64,000 nucleotides of DNA from Anderseniella sp. Alg231-50 (GTDB lineage: Bacteria; Pseudomonadota; Alphaproteobacteria; Rhizobiales; Aestuariivirgaceae), in assembly GCF_900149695.1 (NCBI RefSeq), contig NZ_LT703003.1:2132747-2196746 (forward strand), given 5' to 3'. Positions 1-9,569 of this stretch are shown here, one piece after another (the stretch's first letter is position 1; each line of letters opens with the position of its first letter). A program made the position numbers and the translations under genes. Below the pieces are notes generated by a model. That model was given only the letters and a program-made list of their open reading frames with translations, did no database searches and was not told the origin of the DNA.

Positions 1-30
1 GTGGCAATTCAAGTATGCGGGAGTATTGCG

Positions 31-810
31 ATGGCAGGGGTGAAGGACAAGGTGGCGCTGGTGACCGGATGCGGCAGTGCGGGCGGCATTGGTTTTGCCT
101 GTGCGAAACTGCTCCAGGCGGCGGGGGCAAAGGTTGCCATCACCTCGACGACCGACCGCATCCAGGAACGGGCGCGGGAACTGGGCGCTGGTGTGTTTGC
201 CCACGCCTGCGACCTGACCGACGTGGCCCAGGTGGACACGCTGGTGACGGCAACAGAGGCAGCACACGGACCCATAGATATCGTCGTCAATAATGCCGGC
301 ATGGTGCAGATCGGTCATGATGAACCCTCAAGGCTGATACAGGATATTCCCGACGAGCAATGGCGCCGCGGCATGGACATCAACCTGACCACCGTGTTCA
401 ACGTGACCCGCCGGGTGGTGCCGTCGATGATCGAGCGCAGGTACGGCCGCATCGTCAATATGAGCTCGGTGACCGGGCCGCTGGTGTCCAACCCGAAGGG
501 CACCATCTACTCCGCCGCCAAGGCGGCCATCATGGGCATGACCCGGGCGCAGGCCATTGAACTGGCCGAGTACAATATCACGGTGAACGGCATCGGGCCG
601 GGCTGGGTTGAAACCCCGTCATCATCACCAGAAGAAGTCTTCGCCGGTGAACAGGCGCCCATCGGCAGGCCGGGCACACCTGACGAAATCGGGCAGGTGG
701 CACTGTTCCTGGCCAGTGAAGAAGCAAGCTTCGTGACCGGCCAGCTGATCGTGGCGGACGGTGGTAATACGCTGATGGAATACAAGGGACCGGCGGAAGG
801 ATACTACTAG
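31..810 (+). CDS. SDR family NAD(P)-dependent oxidoreductase
   Basis: Short-chain dehydrogenase/reductase of the 3-oxoacyl-ACP-reductase type, cytosolic. Seen: an N-terminal Rossmann motif TGCGSAGGIG at about residues 12-21, NNAG near 88, a catalytic Ser in NMSSVTG and the YSAAK Tyr-Lys pair near 158, then a C-terminal VADGG typical of the family. The ATG at 31 places MAGVKDKVALVTG where family members normally begin; a GTG at base 1 is also in frame, and the window edge hides anything upstream, so the true start is unresolved. Substrate cannot be read from the sequence. It converges on the thioesterase gene downstream, with about 200 bases between them and no clear terminator. Confidence 0.85.
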   Translation: MAGVKDKVALVTGCGSAGGIGFACAKLLQAAGAKVAITSTTDRIQERARELGAGVFAHACDLTDVAQVDTLVTATEAAHGPIDIVVNNAGMVQIGHDEPSRLIQDIPDEQWRRGMDINLTTVFNVTRRVVPSMIERRYGRIVNMSSVTGPLVSNPKGTIYSAAKAAIMGMTRAQAIELAEYNITVNGIGPGWVETPSSSPEEVFAGEQAPIGRPGTPDEIGQVALFLASEEASFVTGQLIVADGGNTLMEYKGPAEGYY

Positions 811-1013
811 GTCTGGGCTTGTTTGCGCCGGTAGAAAGATCCCCGGGCGCCGCGATTCCACTTAACCTGTTACATCAGGCATTTGGAGCTGTCCGGGCGG
901 GCTTGGCGCCGGGCCCTTATCCGTCGGTAGCCTGACTGCAGGTTTAACGGCGTATGAAACCCTGATTCATTTCAACCGGTTGCGACCGCTGCCGGAAACG
1001 TTGATTCAAGCAT

Positions 1014-1409
1014 TTACTCGTCCGGCACGGTGCGCGGATTGCCGTCCTTGTCAACGGCGACCATGACAAAGTCGGCGTCGGTGACCTTGACTTTCTCAAG
1101 GGTGAGGTAGCGCTGCGCCCAGGCTTCGACCTCGATGGTCATGGACGACCGGCCCACTTTCGACACGTTGGTATAGAGCTCCAGGGTGTCGCCGATCTTG
1201 ACCGGGAGCTTGAATGACAGGGCGTTGATGGCGGCGGTGACGACGCGGCCGGTGGCGCGTTCGCCGGACCTGATGCCGGCTGCCAGGTCCATCTGCGCCA
1301 TGACCCAGCCGCCGAACACATCGCCGGCGGCATTGGCGTCTGCCGGCATGGCCGGCACCCGCATTGTCAGATCGCCCCTGGGCGCGGAGTTGGAAGAATC
1401 ATTGTTCAT
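1014..1409 (-). CDS. Acyl-CoA thioesterase, hotdog fold (YciA-like)
   Basis: Small single hotdog-domain thioesterase of 131 residues that would hydrolyse acyl-CoA to free acid and CoA in the cytosol. Seen: MPADANAAGDVFGGWVMAQMD, the core of the YciA/BFIT-type hotdog helix, followed by a conserved beta-strand region containing TLELYTNV and an SMTIEVEAW strand. Length fits YciA. It begins 9 bases after the stop of the Bcr/CflA exporter on the same strand, so the two are probably cotranscribed. Chain-length preference is not visible. Confidence 0.86.
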   Translation of the reverse strand: MNNDSSNSAPRGDLTMRVPAMPADANAAGDVFGGWVMAQMDLAAGIRSGERATGRVVTAAINALSFKLPVKIGDTLELYTNVSKVGRSSMTIEVEAWAQRYLTLEKVKVTDADFVMVAVDKDGNPRTVPDE

Positions 1410-1418
1410 GGGATGTCA

Positions 1419-2615
1419 CTATTGCCGTGCATCGGGCCGATGTGCAAGCGCTGCCGCCAGGGCCATGAGGGCCATCACCCAGAAGCCGACATGGGTCCAG
1501 GTGGCCTGCAGGTGACCGACGCCCTGCGAGGCAAGCGCGCCGAGCCCGATCTGGATGAAGCCGGCCAGCCCGGCGCCCGATCCGATGTTTTTCGGGTCGA
1601 CGGATATGGCCGCGGTAATGCCGTTTGGAATGGTCAGGCCGTTGCCGAATGCACACAGTGCCATGGGCAGGAACAGGGTTGAGGGATGGGTGAATCCGGT
1701 GACGGCAAACACCAGCAGCAACACTGCACCTGCCAGGGTGAGCATGTTGCCGATGCGGATCATGCGGTCATTGCCGAGACGCATCGAGTAGCGTCCGGAG
1801 ACAAAGTTACCGGCCATGTACCCGAGCGCCGAACACATGAACCAGATGCCGTAATCGATTGCCGAGTAGCCGCGTACCGTCACCATGATGAACGGTGCCA
1901 CCGCCAGGTAGCAGAAGAACACGGCGCTGCCGAAAGATATGGTGGCGGTGTAGCCGAGGAACGAACTGTTCTTCAGCAGGGTGGCATACAGCCGGGTGCG
2001 AATGAGACTGGCGTCAGGCTGCAGCGACTGATTGGTTTCGCGCAGGCGCGCGAATGCTGTCAGGAAGACCAGCGAGCCGATGCCGGCCAGAACCCAGAAG
2101 CCTGCCCTGAAGGAAAACCACTGGTCCAGTATGCCGCCGATGACCGGTGCCACCATAGGGGCCAGCACCCAGGCCATGGTGATGTATCCCAGAACCGAGG
2201 CAGACTGTTCACGGGAAAAAAGATCCCGCACGATAGCGCGCGACAGGATCATGCCGGCCGCACCGCCGACCGCCTGCAGTCCGCGCGCGACAATCAGCAT
2301 TTCGATTGAGGTGGAAAGCGCGCACATGATGCTGGCGCTGACGAACAATGCCAGCCCGGCCAGCAGCATGGGGCGGCGGCCGTAACGGTCCGACAGCGGG
2401 CCGTAGACCAGCTGGCACGTGGCAAGGCCTGCCAGATACACGGTCAGTGTCATCTGAACCACGCCTGAGGAAACCTGGAAGGTGGACTGCAGGCCCGGCA
2501 TCGACGGCACGAACATGTTCATGGCCAGGGGGCCGATTGCCGCCATGGCAATGAGAATGCCGTAGGGTGCGCGTGGTTTTGCGACGGGGGCTGCGGAGGC
2601 TGTCTGAGAGTTCAT
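1419..2615 (-). CDS. Bcr/CflA family multidrug efflux MFS transporter
   Basis: Twelve-helix major facilitator protein of the Bcr/CflA drug-exporter group, inner membrane, 398 residues. Seen: an N-terminal MNMFVPSMPGLQSTF segment that aligns with Bcr (which has LPAMP at this point), then the cytoplasmic-loop motif GPLSDRYGRRPMLL characteristic of MFS proteins, and repeated hydrophobic stretches to the C-terminus. ATG start. It is first in a two-gene unit with the thioesterase and divergent, over 109 bases, from the DMT transporter gene. Substrate is unknown; family members export bicyclomycin, chloramphenicol or other small molecules. Confidence 0.9.
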   Translation of the reverse strand: MNSQTASAAPVAKPRAPYGILIAMAAIGPLAMNMFVPSMPGLQSTFQVSSGVVQMTLTVYLAGLATCQLVYGPLSDRYGRRPMLLAGLALFVSASIMCALSTSIEMLIVARGLQAVGGAAGMILSRAIVRDLFSREQSASVLGYITMAWVLAPMVAPVIGGILDQWFSFRAGFWVLAGIGSLVFLTAFARLRETNQSLQPDASLIRTRLYATLLKNSSFLGYTATISFGSAVFFCYLAVAPFIMVTVRGYSAIDYGIWFMCSALGYMAGNFVSGRYSMRLGNDRMIRIGNMLTLAGAVLLLVFAVTGFTHPSTLFLPMALCAFGNGLTIPNGITAAISVDPKNIGSGAGLAGFIQIGLGALASQGVGHLQATWTHVGFWVMALMALAAALAHRPDARQ

Positions 2616-2724
2616 GGCTTGCTATAAGACACCAATTGACGCCGGTGTGACACAGCACATACGCGCACGCGCTATGTGTTTGTGGCATGTCTGGTGGGGC
2701 ACAATCCGCTTTAGTGTGTGAACC

Positions 2725-3630
2725 ATGGACGCAAATACCATCAACAGCCGCGATGCGGGCAGCGTTACCCAGGGACTGGTGGCCATGTGGGTCGCGGTTG
2801 CCTCGTTCTCGATTGCCGATGCGATTGCCAAATGGCACGGGCAGGAGGGTTTTGCGGCAGTCCAGATCGTGTTCTTCCGGTATTTTTTCGGACTGGTCCC
2901 GGTCGCCATTGCCCTGTACGTGGCAGGCTTTCACCAGGTGCGGACACGCCGGCCAGTGGCACATGTTTTCCGGGGCGTGTTGATGTCGGTGGCACTGGCC
3001 CTGTTTTTCTGGGGCCTGAAATATGTGCCGCTGGCGGAAGCCATTGCGGTGGCGTTTACCGCACCAATGTTCATTACAGCCCTGTCGGTGCCGGTATTGG
3101 GCGAGCGGGTGGGCGTGGCCAGGTGGCTGGCTGTTGTCGTCGGGTTTGCCGGCATGCTGGTTATCGTGCGGCCCGGCGCCGAGGCCTTCCAGCCAGAAAT
3201 GCTGATCCTGGTCGCGGGAACCGCCGTGTTTGCTCTCGGCATCACCTATACGCGGCGGCTGGCGCGGACCGAAACCGTGACTACAATGTTTACCTGGACA
3301 ACCTTCGTGGCCCTGCTGGTGTTCGCGCCGCTGGCCTGGTGGACCTGGAAGCTGCCGCAGGCCGATCACCTGGCCGGATTTGCAGTACTTGGCCTGATTG
3401 GCGGCATGGCGCATTATCTGGTTATCGTGGCTTACCGAAATGCACCGGCGGCGGTTATTGCCCCGCAGGAGTACATGGCGCTTGTATGGGGCGCCATTAT
3501 CGGCTGGATTGTGTGGTCTGAGGTGCCATCGGCCTGGACATGGCTGGGCGCTGCGATCGTGGCAGGTGCCGGCGGGTTCATTGCCTTGCGCGAAGCCCGG
3601 GCAGCAGCTCGAAACCGGTCACAGGCATAA
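2725..3630 (+). CDS. DMT superfamily (EamA) transporter
   Basis: Ten-helix drug/metabolite transporter with two EamA repeats, inner membrane, 301 residues. Seen: helices throughout, the first repeat around residues 12-145 (VAFTAPMFITALSVPVLGE is the typical end of an EamA repeat) and the second around 155-290 (APQEYMALVWGAIIGWIV). The substrate is not deducible. It is followed after 21 bases by the haloalkane dehalogenase gene and looks like the first gene of a four-gene unit that also ends with a DMT transporter. Confidence 0.88.
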   Translation: MDANTINSRDAGSVTQGLVAMWVAVASFSIADAIAKWHGQEGFAAVQIVFFRYFFGLVPVAIALYVAGFHQVRTRRPVAHVFRGVLMSVALALFFWGLKYVPLAEAIAVAFTAPMFITALSVPVLGERVGVARWLAVVVGFAGMLVIVRPGAEAFQPEMLILVAGTAVFALGITYTRRLARTETVTTMFTWTTFVALLVFAPLAWWTWKLPQADHLAGFAVLGLIGGMAHYLVIVAYRNAPAAVIAPQEYMALVWGAIIGWIVWSEVPSAWTWLGAAIVAGAGGFIALREARAAARNRSQA

Positions 3631-3651
3631 TGACGATATGGAGTTTGTTTC

Positions 3652-4545
3652 ATGGAAGCACTGAGAACCCCGGACGAGCGTTTCGATGATTTGCCGGGCT
3701 ATGACTTTGCCCCGAATTATGTGGACGATCTGCCGGGTTATGAAGGATTTCGGGTGCATTACCTGGATGAAGGCCCTGTCGATGCGCTACAGACCTTTCT
3801 GTGCCTGCCGGGCGAGCCGACCTGGGCGTATCTGTATCGTCACATGATCCCGGTGTTTGCAGAGGCCGATGCACGGGTCATCGTGCCGGACTGGCTGGGC
3901 TTCGGCCGCTCCGACAAACCGGCAAACGATGCGCTCTACACGTTTCATTTCCACCGCGACATGATGCTGGCGCTGATCAGCCGCCTGGACCTGTTCAACA
4001 TCACCCTGGTGGTGCAGGACTGGGGCGGTATTCTGGGCCTGAGCCTGCCGGTTGAAATGCCGGAGCGCTTCGACCGGCTGGTTGTCATGAACACGGCGAT
4101 GCCGGTCGGCGAGAGCCTCGGGTCCGGGTTTCAGGACTGGAAGGATTATGTGGCAAGCAAGCCGGACATGGACTGCGGTGCCCTTATGAAGCGGGCCGTG
4201 CCGCACTTGAGCGAAGCGGAAGCCGCCGCCTACGAGGCACCGTTTCCGGATACAACCTACAAGGCCGGTGTGCGCCGGTTTCCGCAACTGGTGATGATAG
4301 AGCCTGGCATGGAAGGCATCGAGACCATGAAGCGGGCGCGTGAATTCTGGCAGCACGAATGGTTCGGCGAGAGTTTCATGGCGGTTGGCGCCAAAGATCC
4401 GGTACTCGGCGTGCCGGTGATGAGCGATTTGCAGCAGATCATTCGCGGATGCCCGGCGCCGATGGTGCTGGAAGACGCGGGCCATTTCGTGCAGGAGTGG
4501 GGAGCTGATGTTGCACGTGCCGCATTGGCGTCATTCAAGGCGTGA
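3652..4545 (+). CDS. Haloalkane dehalogenase, DhlA-like (HLD-I)
   Basis: Alpha/beta-hydrolase that would cleave carbon-halogen bonds in haloalkanes to give an alcohol and halide. Seen: the N-terminus MEALRTPDERFDDLPGYDF and LPGYEGFRVHYLDEG closely follow Xanthobacter DhlA; nucleophile Asp in VVQDWGG (residue 123) followed by halide-binding Trp124; a second Trp in FQDWKDY matching the DhlA halide Trp; acid Asp in VGAKDPVLG; catalytic His in DAGHFVQEW. Glu and Trp of GEPTW are kept, but the preceding His of the usual HGEPTW is Pro here. Length (297) fits DhlA (310). Only 3 bases separate it from the next gene. Natural substrate unknown. Confidence 0.92.
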   Translation: MEALRTPDERFDDLPGYDFAPNYVDDLPGYEGFRVHYLDEGPVDALQTFLCLPGEPTWAYLYRHMIPVFAEADARVIVPDWLGFGRSDKPANDALYTFHFHRDMMLALISRLDLFNITLVVQDWGGILGLSLPVEMPERFDRLVVMNTAMPVGESLGSGFQDWKDYVASKPDMDCGALMKRAVPHLSEAEAAAYEAPFPDTTYKAGVRRFPQLVMIEPGMEGIETMKRAREFWQHEWFGESFMAVGAKDPVLGVPVMSDLQQIIRGCPAPMVLEDAGHFVQEWGADVARAALASFKA

Positions 4546-4548
4546 ATT

Positions 4549-5763
4549 GTGGCTGACCTGACAATCGAGGCGATGGGGGCGCGCGGCGAAGGCATCGCCC
4601 GCGGTGATGGTGCTCCGGTCTATGTACCGTACGCTCTGCCGGGCGAACGGGTCCGGGCCGATGTGAAGGGCGACCGTGGCCGGCTGGCCGACGTCGTTGG
4701 AGCTTCGCCGGACAGGGTGAGCCCGGAATGCGCACATTTCGGCAGCTGCGGCGGCTGCCTGCTGCAGCACTGGTCGCAACTCCCATATGCCCAATGGAAA
4801 CGGCAACTGGTCGTCGAAGCATTGTCGCGCAAGGGGCTGACCGAAATTGAAGTTGCACCGTTGGTTGATGCGCACGGGGCCGGGCGCCGGCGCGTCACGT
4901 TGACGGTGGCGCGCGGCAAGGCCGGGTTTTCAGCGCACCGTTCGCATGACCATGTGCCTGTCATCACCTGCCCGGTCCTGGTGCCCCAACTGGCGCAGGC
5001 CCCGAAAATTGCGACTGCCCTCGTTCAGGCTCTCGGCCTCAAGAAACCGCAGCGGGTTTATCTGCTCGCCAGTGATACCGGGCTGGATTGCGAACTCGTG
5101 GGAGTTGACGATCCCGAGCTTGATGCGCGTGTACGGATAGCGGACATAGCCGAGGAGTATGGCCTGGCGCGGGTGACTGCATCGGGGGACATGCTGATCG
5201 AGCGCGGCCGGCCCGCACTTGATGTAGACGGCGCAACAGTGACACCGCCACCGGGCGGGTTTGCCCAGGCGACCGCGGCGGGCGAACAGGCGCTTGCGTC
5301 CATCGTCGTACCCGCACTTGCCGGGCATGCCGTCGTGGCTGACCTGTTTTGCGGATGGGGGGCGTTCGGCCTGCGACTGGCGAAGGCTTCAAGGGTGCTT
5401 GCGGTGGATTCCGACAAGCCCGCGATTGCGGCTCTTGAGACTGCTGCCCGCGGCGCAACCGGGCTGAAACCGCTGGTTGCCCGGACGCACGACCTGATGC
5501 GGGATCCGCTGACTGCGCCTGAGCTGAAGGGCATCACCGGCGCGGTGTTCGATCCGCCGCGTGCCGGGGCTGGCGCACAGGCAGCGGAACTGGCAGCTGC
5601 CGGAAACATTCAAAAAGTTGTTGGAGTGTCGTGCGATGCCGCAACATTTGCGCGCGATGCAAGCGTGCTGGTCCAGGGCGGGTTCACGCTTGAACGCGTT
5701 GTACCGGTGGACCAGTTCAGGTATTCCGCCCATGTGGAAATGGTGGGGATATTCAGCCGGTGA
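4549..5763 (+). CDS. 23S rRNA m5U methyltransferase family (RlmD/RumA-like)
   Basis: Class I SAM-dependent RNA uracil-C5 methyltransferase with an N-terminal TRAM-like domain (residues about 1-55) and an iron-sulfur cluster motif C-x5-C-x2-C in ECAHFGSCGGC near 60-70, with a further Cys in ITCPVLVP. The SAM domain shows ADLFCGWGAFGLRLA, DPPRAG and the catalytic Cys in VGVSCDAATFA. It would methylate a uridine in rRNA or tRNA; which one cannot be told. The GTG start sits 3 bases after the dehalogenase stop, and its stop overlaps the next start by 4 bases (GTGA), suggesting translational coupling. Confidence 0.9.
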   Translation: MADLTIEAMGARGEGIARGDGAPVYVPYALPGERVRADVKGDRGRLADVVGASPDRVSPECAHFGSCGGCLLQHWSQLPYAQWKRQLVVEALSRKGLTEIEVAPLVDAHGAGRRRVTLTVARGKAGFSAHRSHDHVPVITCPVLVPQLAQAPKIATALVQALGLKKPQRVYLLASDTGLDCELVGVDDPELDARVRIADIAEEYGLARVTASGDMLIERGRPALDVDGATVTPPPGGFAQATAAGEQALASIVVPALAGHAVVADLFCGWGAFGLRLAKASRVLAVDSDKPAIAALETAARGATGLKPLVARTHDLMRDPLTAPELKGITGAVFDPPRAGAGAQAAELAAAGNIQKVVGVSCDAATFARDASVLVQGGFTLERVVPVDQFRYSAHVEMVGIFSR

Positions 5764-6677
5764 GTGGTGAGCGCAAGGACAGGATTGATCTGGCCGGTGC
5801 CGGGTGGCTGGTGACCTTTGCGCTGGTTATGGGTATCAACCAGGTGCTTGTGAAACTGGTGAATGCGGGGTTGGCGCCTGTGTTTCAGGCCGCTTTGCGT
5901 TCGGCCTGCGCGCTGGTGCCGGTGTTGCTCTATGCTCACTTCACCAGGCGCAAGCTGTCGATCAGTGACGGCAGTCTGGTGCCGGGACTTTTTTGCGGCG
6001 CATTGTTTGCCGCTGAATTCATGCTGACGTTTTCTGCGTTCGATTACACCTCTGTCGCGCGGGCCACGATGCTGTTTTACACCATGCCGTTCTGGCTGGC
6101 ATGTGCTGCTCATTTCATGATCCCGGGCGAGCGGTTGACGCCGCTTCGGGTGCTGGGGCTGGCGATGGCCGTCGCCGGTGTCGGCTGGGCACTGTTGCGC
6201 AATGATCACCCGGCAACCGAATATGCACTGGTGGGCGACCTGATGTGTCTTGTTGCGGCGTTTTGCTGGGCGGGTATCGCGCTGCTGGCCCGTACCACAG
6301 CATTGTCCAGATCGTCGCCTGAGATGCAGCTTGTCTACCAGCTTGCGGTATCTGCGGCGATCATGCTGCCGCTGGCGCCGGTGTTCGGCGACCTGGTGCG
6401 CGATTTTACACCGCTGATCGGAGGCCTGTTTGTCTTTCAGGTCCTGGTGGTTGTGAGTTTCGGTTTTCTGATGTGGTTTCGGGTACTGGCAGTTTACCCG
6501 GCTTCCGATATGGCTTCATTCGGTTTTCTGACGCCATTGTTCGGGGTGATGTTCGGCTGGATGATACTGGGCGAGACCATTACGCTGGAGTTTGTCGGTG
6601 CGCTGGCACTGGTGTGTACCGGTATCGTGCTGGTCAACCGCAAGAAGAAAGCGGCCGCCGGTCAACCTGCCCGATGA
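5760..6677 (+). CDS. DMT superfamily (EamA) transporter
   Basis: Second EamA-type transporter of this unit, 305 residues, about ten membrane helices in two repeats. Seen: the first repeat ends in [20 protein letters not shown] and the second in [19 protein letters not shown], the standard repeat signatures. The GTG start overlaps the preceding stop by 4 bases. Its last 16 bases overlap the convergent L,D-transpeptidase gene. It is not a close copy of the transporter at the head of the unit. Substrate unknown. Confidence 0.87.
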   Translation: MSGERKDRIDLAGAGWLVTFALVMGINQVLVKLVNAGLAPVFQAALRSACALVPVLLYAHFTRRKLSISDGSLVPGLFCGALFAAEFMLTFSAFDYTSVARATMLFYTMPFWLACAAHFMIPGERLTPLRVLGLAMAVAGVGWALLRNDHPATEYALVGDLMCLVAAFCWAGIALLARTTALSRSSPEMQLVYQLAVSAAIMLPLAPVFGDLVRDFTPLIGGLFVFQVLVVVSFGFLMWFRVLAVYPASDMASFGFLTPLFGVMFGWMILGETITLEFVGALALVCTGIVLVNRKKKAAAGQPAR

Positions 6678-7471
6678 TTGAGCACCACGACACGGGATTT
6701 GAGTGTCACCCGCAAGTGAAGCTCTGCAATGTCCTGGTTCAACATGCGGATACAGCCTGATGACAGGTTCTTGCCGATAGAGGATGGGTCATTGGTGCCG
6801 TGAATGCGGTACAATGTATCGCGGCCGGTAAGATCAAACAGGTAGAGCGCGCGGGCACCGAGCGGATTTTTTGGCCCTCCCGGCATGCCGAGCGGCCATT
6901 TCGCTGCCTTGGGATCACGGGCGACCATCTCGGCCGGCGGCGTCCAGCGCGGCCAGCGTGCCTTGCGGGCGATGTAAGCCTCGCCCGCCCAGGTAAAGCC
7001 GGCGCGACCGACCCCAATGCCATAGCGCATGGCCATGCCGCCTTCGCGAACATGAAACAGCTGCCGCTTCCTGGTGTCCACGACAATCGTGCCGGGCCAT
7101 TCCCTGCCGGAATACCGAACAAGCTGGCGGCGGAACTGCGGTTTGATGCTGGCCGGGCTGACTTTCTCGATCGGATAGTCGATCGGTGATTCGAGCGGCG
7201 GGCGCTGGCCCGGGACCGGCTGCGGCTCATAGGTATCCGCAGGGCGCTGATATTGCGGCTGTGGTGCTGCAGGGGCGTTGGTCGGTGCAACCGAACCTGT
7301 GATGTCACCGCGGCGCGGCTCTTCGTCAAAACCACCGCGGGTTTTTATCCAGTTGGAGATACTGTCGATACTGAAGGGTTCGGCCGTTGCAGGGCTTGTC
7401 AGTGGAGCTGCCAATAGCGTCGCACTGGTGCCAACCAGCATGTTGCGGCGTGATATCTGTCGGTCACTCAT
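6662..7471 (-). CDS. L,D-transpeptidase (YkuD domain), exported
   Basis: Peptidoglycan cross-linking or lipoprotein-anchoring enzyme of the YkuD family, periplasmic. Seen: an N-terminal [17 protein letters not shown] segment that could be a Tat or Sec signal, a Pro/Gln-rich linker (residues about 60-95), then the YkuD domain with the catalytic motif [10 protein letters not shown]...SSGCIRM near the C-terminus. The Cys of SGCIR is the nucleophile. 269 residues. It overlaps the convergent DMT gene by 16 bases. A second, shorter YkuD protein lies near 25.4 kb and shares the catalytic block. Confidence 0.92.
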   Translation of the reverse strand: MSDRQISRRNMLVGTSATLLAAPLTSPATAEPFSIDSISNWIKTRGGFDEEPRRGDITGSVAPTNAPAAPQPQYQRPADTYEPQPVPGQRPPLESPIDYPIEKVSPASIKPQFRRQLVRYSGREWPGTIVVDTRKRQLFHVREGGMAMRYGIGVGRAGFTWAGEAYIARKARWPRWTPPAEMVARDPKAAKWPLGMPGGPKNPLGARALYLFDLTGRDTLYRIHGTNDPSSIGKNLSSGCIRMLNQDIAELHLRVTLKSRVVVLNHRAG

Positions 7472-7634
7472 CAGTTAAACCCCGGCTCTCAAACGTTCGA
7501 TTTCCATGCAGCAAAGCATAGTAATTCTTGGTTAAGGCTTGATTTACGTTTAGCGGGAGTTTGCAGCAGGAGATGGGTAGTTTTGCGCCTGATTTATGGC
7601 AACCTCTAACGGTTTGCTGAAGGGCAGGGAACAC

Positions 7635-7666
7635 AAAAAGCCACGGCCCTTGGCAAGGACCGTGGC
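7635..7666 (-). terminator. Rho-independent terminator of the TPR gene
   Basis: On the minus strand, GCCACGG and CCGTGGC arms form a GC-rich hairpin that is followed directly by a T5 run, about 30 bases past the TPR gene stop. This is a standard intrinsic terminator. Confidence 0.85.
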
Positions 7667-7694
7667 GCAGATGTTCGTCAGATTGACCTTGCGA

Positions 7695-8222
7695 TCAGTA
7701 AATCGGCTTGCCGGTATCGATGGCCTGGGACAGCAGCAGGTATTCTTCACATGCTGTGCCGCAGCGCGTACCGATTTCGGTCAGCTGCTCGCGTGCAAGG
7801 TCCATCTTGCCCAGTTTTACATACCCTTCGCCGAGGTATTCGCGGGCCAGGATGTAATCCGGATTGGCGTCCAGGGCCTTCTGGTAGAACGTGATGCCTT
7901 GTTCCACCTTGCCCATTTTGCGGTGCGTATAGCCGAGTCCGTTGAGAGCTTCGGGGTCGCGCTTGTCAGCGACCAGGCGGAACAGGTCGACAGCGTTCTC
8001 ATACTGGCCGGCGCGGGCAAGAGCCCAGCCCTGGGCTTTCAGTGACTTGTCAGGAACAACTTCAGAGGTCTGCTTTACGCATTTCTTCTTGCTGCTGGAA
8101 TAAACCCAGCCATTTTTGCAGGTCTTGGTTGAAGTTGAACTGTCTGAGCCAGCAGCGTGAGCTGCAGTAAACGATGTGCCGATGGCAAGGATTGCGGCCA
8201 GGGCAATAGGGGTAAACTTCAT
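7695..8222 (-). CDS. Exported tetratricopeptide-repeat protein
   Basis: Periplasmic TPR protein of 175 residues. Seen: signal peptide MKFTPIALAAILAIGTSFTAAHA, a short Cys-containing segment TKTCKNGWVYSSSKKKCV, then at least two TPR units (ALNGLGYTHRKMGKVEQGI and DYILAREYLGEGYVKLGKM). The C-terminus has two more Cys (RCGTACEEY). TPR proteins act as protein-binding scaffolds; the partner is unknown. It has its own terminator, and its promoter must lie in the divergent gap shared with the M48 gene. Confidence 0.82.
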   Translation of the reverse strand: MKFTPIALAAILAIGTSFTAAHAAGSDSSTSTKTCKNGWVYSSSKKKCVKQTSEVVPDKSLKAQGWALARAGQYENAVDLFRLVADKRDPEALNGLGYTHRKMGKVEQGITFYQKALDANPDYILAREYLGEGYVKLGKMDLAREQLTEIGTRCGTACEEYLLLSQAIDTGKPIY

Positions 8223-8515
8223 GGTCAGTCTTCCTTATTGGACTTATCGATCAGGGTTTTAACGATAGTTGCTGCCGTGAACTATAACAGGCTGCTTACG
8301 CAAGTTCGAGCAGCGCTGGATCAATAAGAGGCATCAAAAATGTAACAATTTTGTGTTGGCACTGCGGGTGGTGGAAGGCCAATAATTGATTTTTTAATGA
8401 ATTATCCGCAGATCAAATTTCGTTAAGAAGTTTGCTTGAGGCTTTAGACGATGGGCGCTATGATGCTGCTTCGTGGGCGGCACTCACTATTTTTTCAGGC
8501 TCAACGGCTGGCAAC

Positions 8516-9412
8516 GTGACAAGACGTTCAACATTACAAACCGCACTGATGCTGGTGATGGCTCTGGCCGTAAGCGGGTGTGCCGAAACCAAGTTGCTTG
8601 CGCAGCTGGATGCTGGAGTTTCAGGCGCCCGTTTGAGCGCCGAAAAAGAAGCAACAGGTGTTTCGGTAGCTCCGGCAGGTACGTCCAATTTCAGGCGTCA
8701 GCAAATTATTGGTAATGATCTTGCCCAACGCGCGCTCGGCGTGATGAAGCGGTCCAGAGACACCGAGCTTGAAGACCATCTGAATGCGATCGTGACACGG
8801 CTGAAGACGACCCCGGAACACGGCGCTTCGGGATTGTTTTACAAGGTGTACCTGGTGGACAGCCCGCATGCCAATGCGTTTACACCGGGCGGTGGTCATA
8901 TCTTTGTCACAACCGGCATTGTGACCAAGCTGCGCACCGAAGGCCAGATGGCGATGGTGCTAGCGCATGAAATGGCACACAACCGGGCAAGCCATGTGGT
9001 AAAGGGGCACGATGGCCAGTCGTTGAACAAGCGCGTCACGGCCTTCGGGAAACGGATTTTTGATGACGGGCTTGGAGTTCCCTGGCTTAGCAGCGGTGTA
9101 AAGGCGCTGGCTGACACCAGTTTGAGCAGCTATACGCGGGCCCAGGAAGAAGAAGCCGACATGCTTGGTTTCCGGTACTTCGTTTCCGCGGGTTACGATC
9201 CTCACGAGGCACCGCGCAGCTTTGCAGCCCTTATTACAGTCGATGCGCAGAAAAAAAGCATTTTCGATGTTTTCGATGGCTATCCCCAAGGTATTAGACG
9301 TGCCGAGGAAATGAATGCCATGGTGCATGCTGCTTACCGCGATGTGGACACCAGTCACCTCAGACGCAACACCAAGGCTTATGTGGACCTTGCGTCAGCT
9401 TACTGGCAGTAG
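8516..9412 (+). CDS. M48 family metalloprotease, lipoprotein
   Basis: Zinc metallopeptidase related to BepA/LoiP, which act on outer-membrane proteins in the periplasm. Seen: HEMAHNRASH with the HExxH zinc motif, a downstream zinc-ligand region EEEADMLGFRYFVSAGYDP, and a lipobox LAVSGC near residue 20. I chose the GTG start because it gives a short lipoprotein signal (MTRRSTLQTALMLVMALAVSGC); the ATG 84 bases upstream would add an unusual polar extension. Single gene, divergent from the TPR protein over about 290 bases in which I see no other feature. Confidence 0.86.
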   Translation: MTRRSTLQTALMLVMALAVSGCAETKLLAQLDAGVSGARLSAEKEATGVSVAPAGTSNFRRQQIIGNDLAQRALGVMKRSRDTELEDHLNAIVTRLKTTPEHGASGLFYKVYLVDSPHANAFTPGGGHIFVTTGIVTKLRTEGQMAMVLAHEMAHNRASHVVKGHDGQSLNKRVTAFGKRIFDDGLGVPWLSSGVKALADTSLSSYTRAQEEEADMLGFRYFVSAGYDPHEAPRSFAALITVDAQKKSIFDVFDGYPQGIRRAEEMNAMVHAAYRDVDTSHLRRNTKAYVDLASAYWQ

Positions 9413-9569
9413 GCCCGCCTGACCGGCAATATTACCCTAAGTCACTTTATGAACGTCAGATGAACGAACCACTCAGGTTTCAGTCATCTCGGCATTGGCA
9501 TTGTTGTCCTCAAGTAAGCACGTGACGATCTCGCAGGTCGCGCACAGTAACAAGAACGAGGAAAGCAAA

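Noticed and set aside
2209..3414. 401-codon open frame on the minus strand
   Set aside because: Runs antisense across the 5' ends of two clear transporter genes, with low-complexity His/Gln/Arg composition and no family resemblance.
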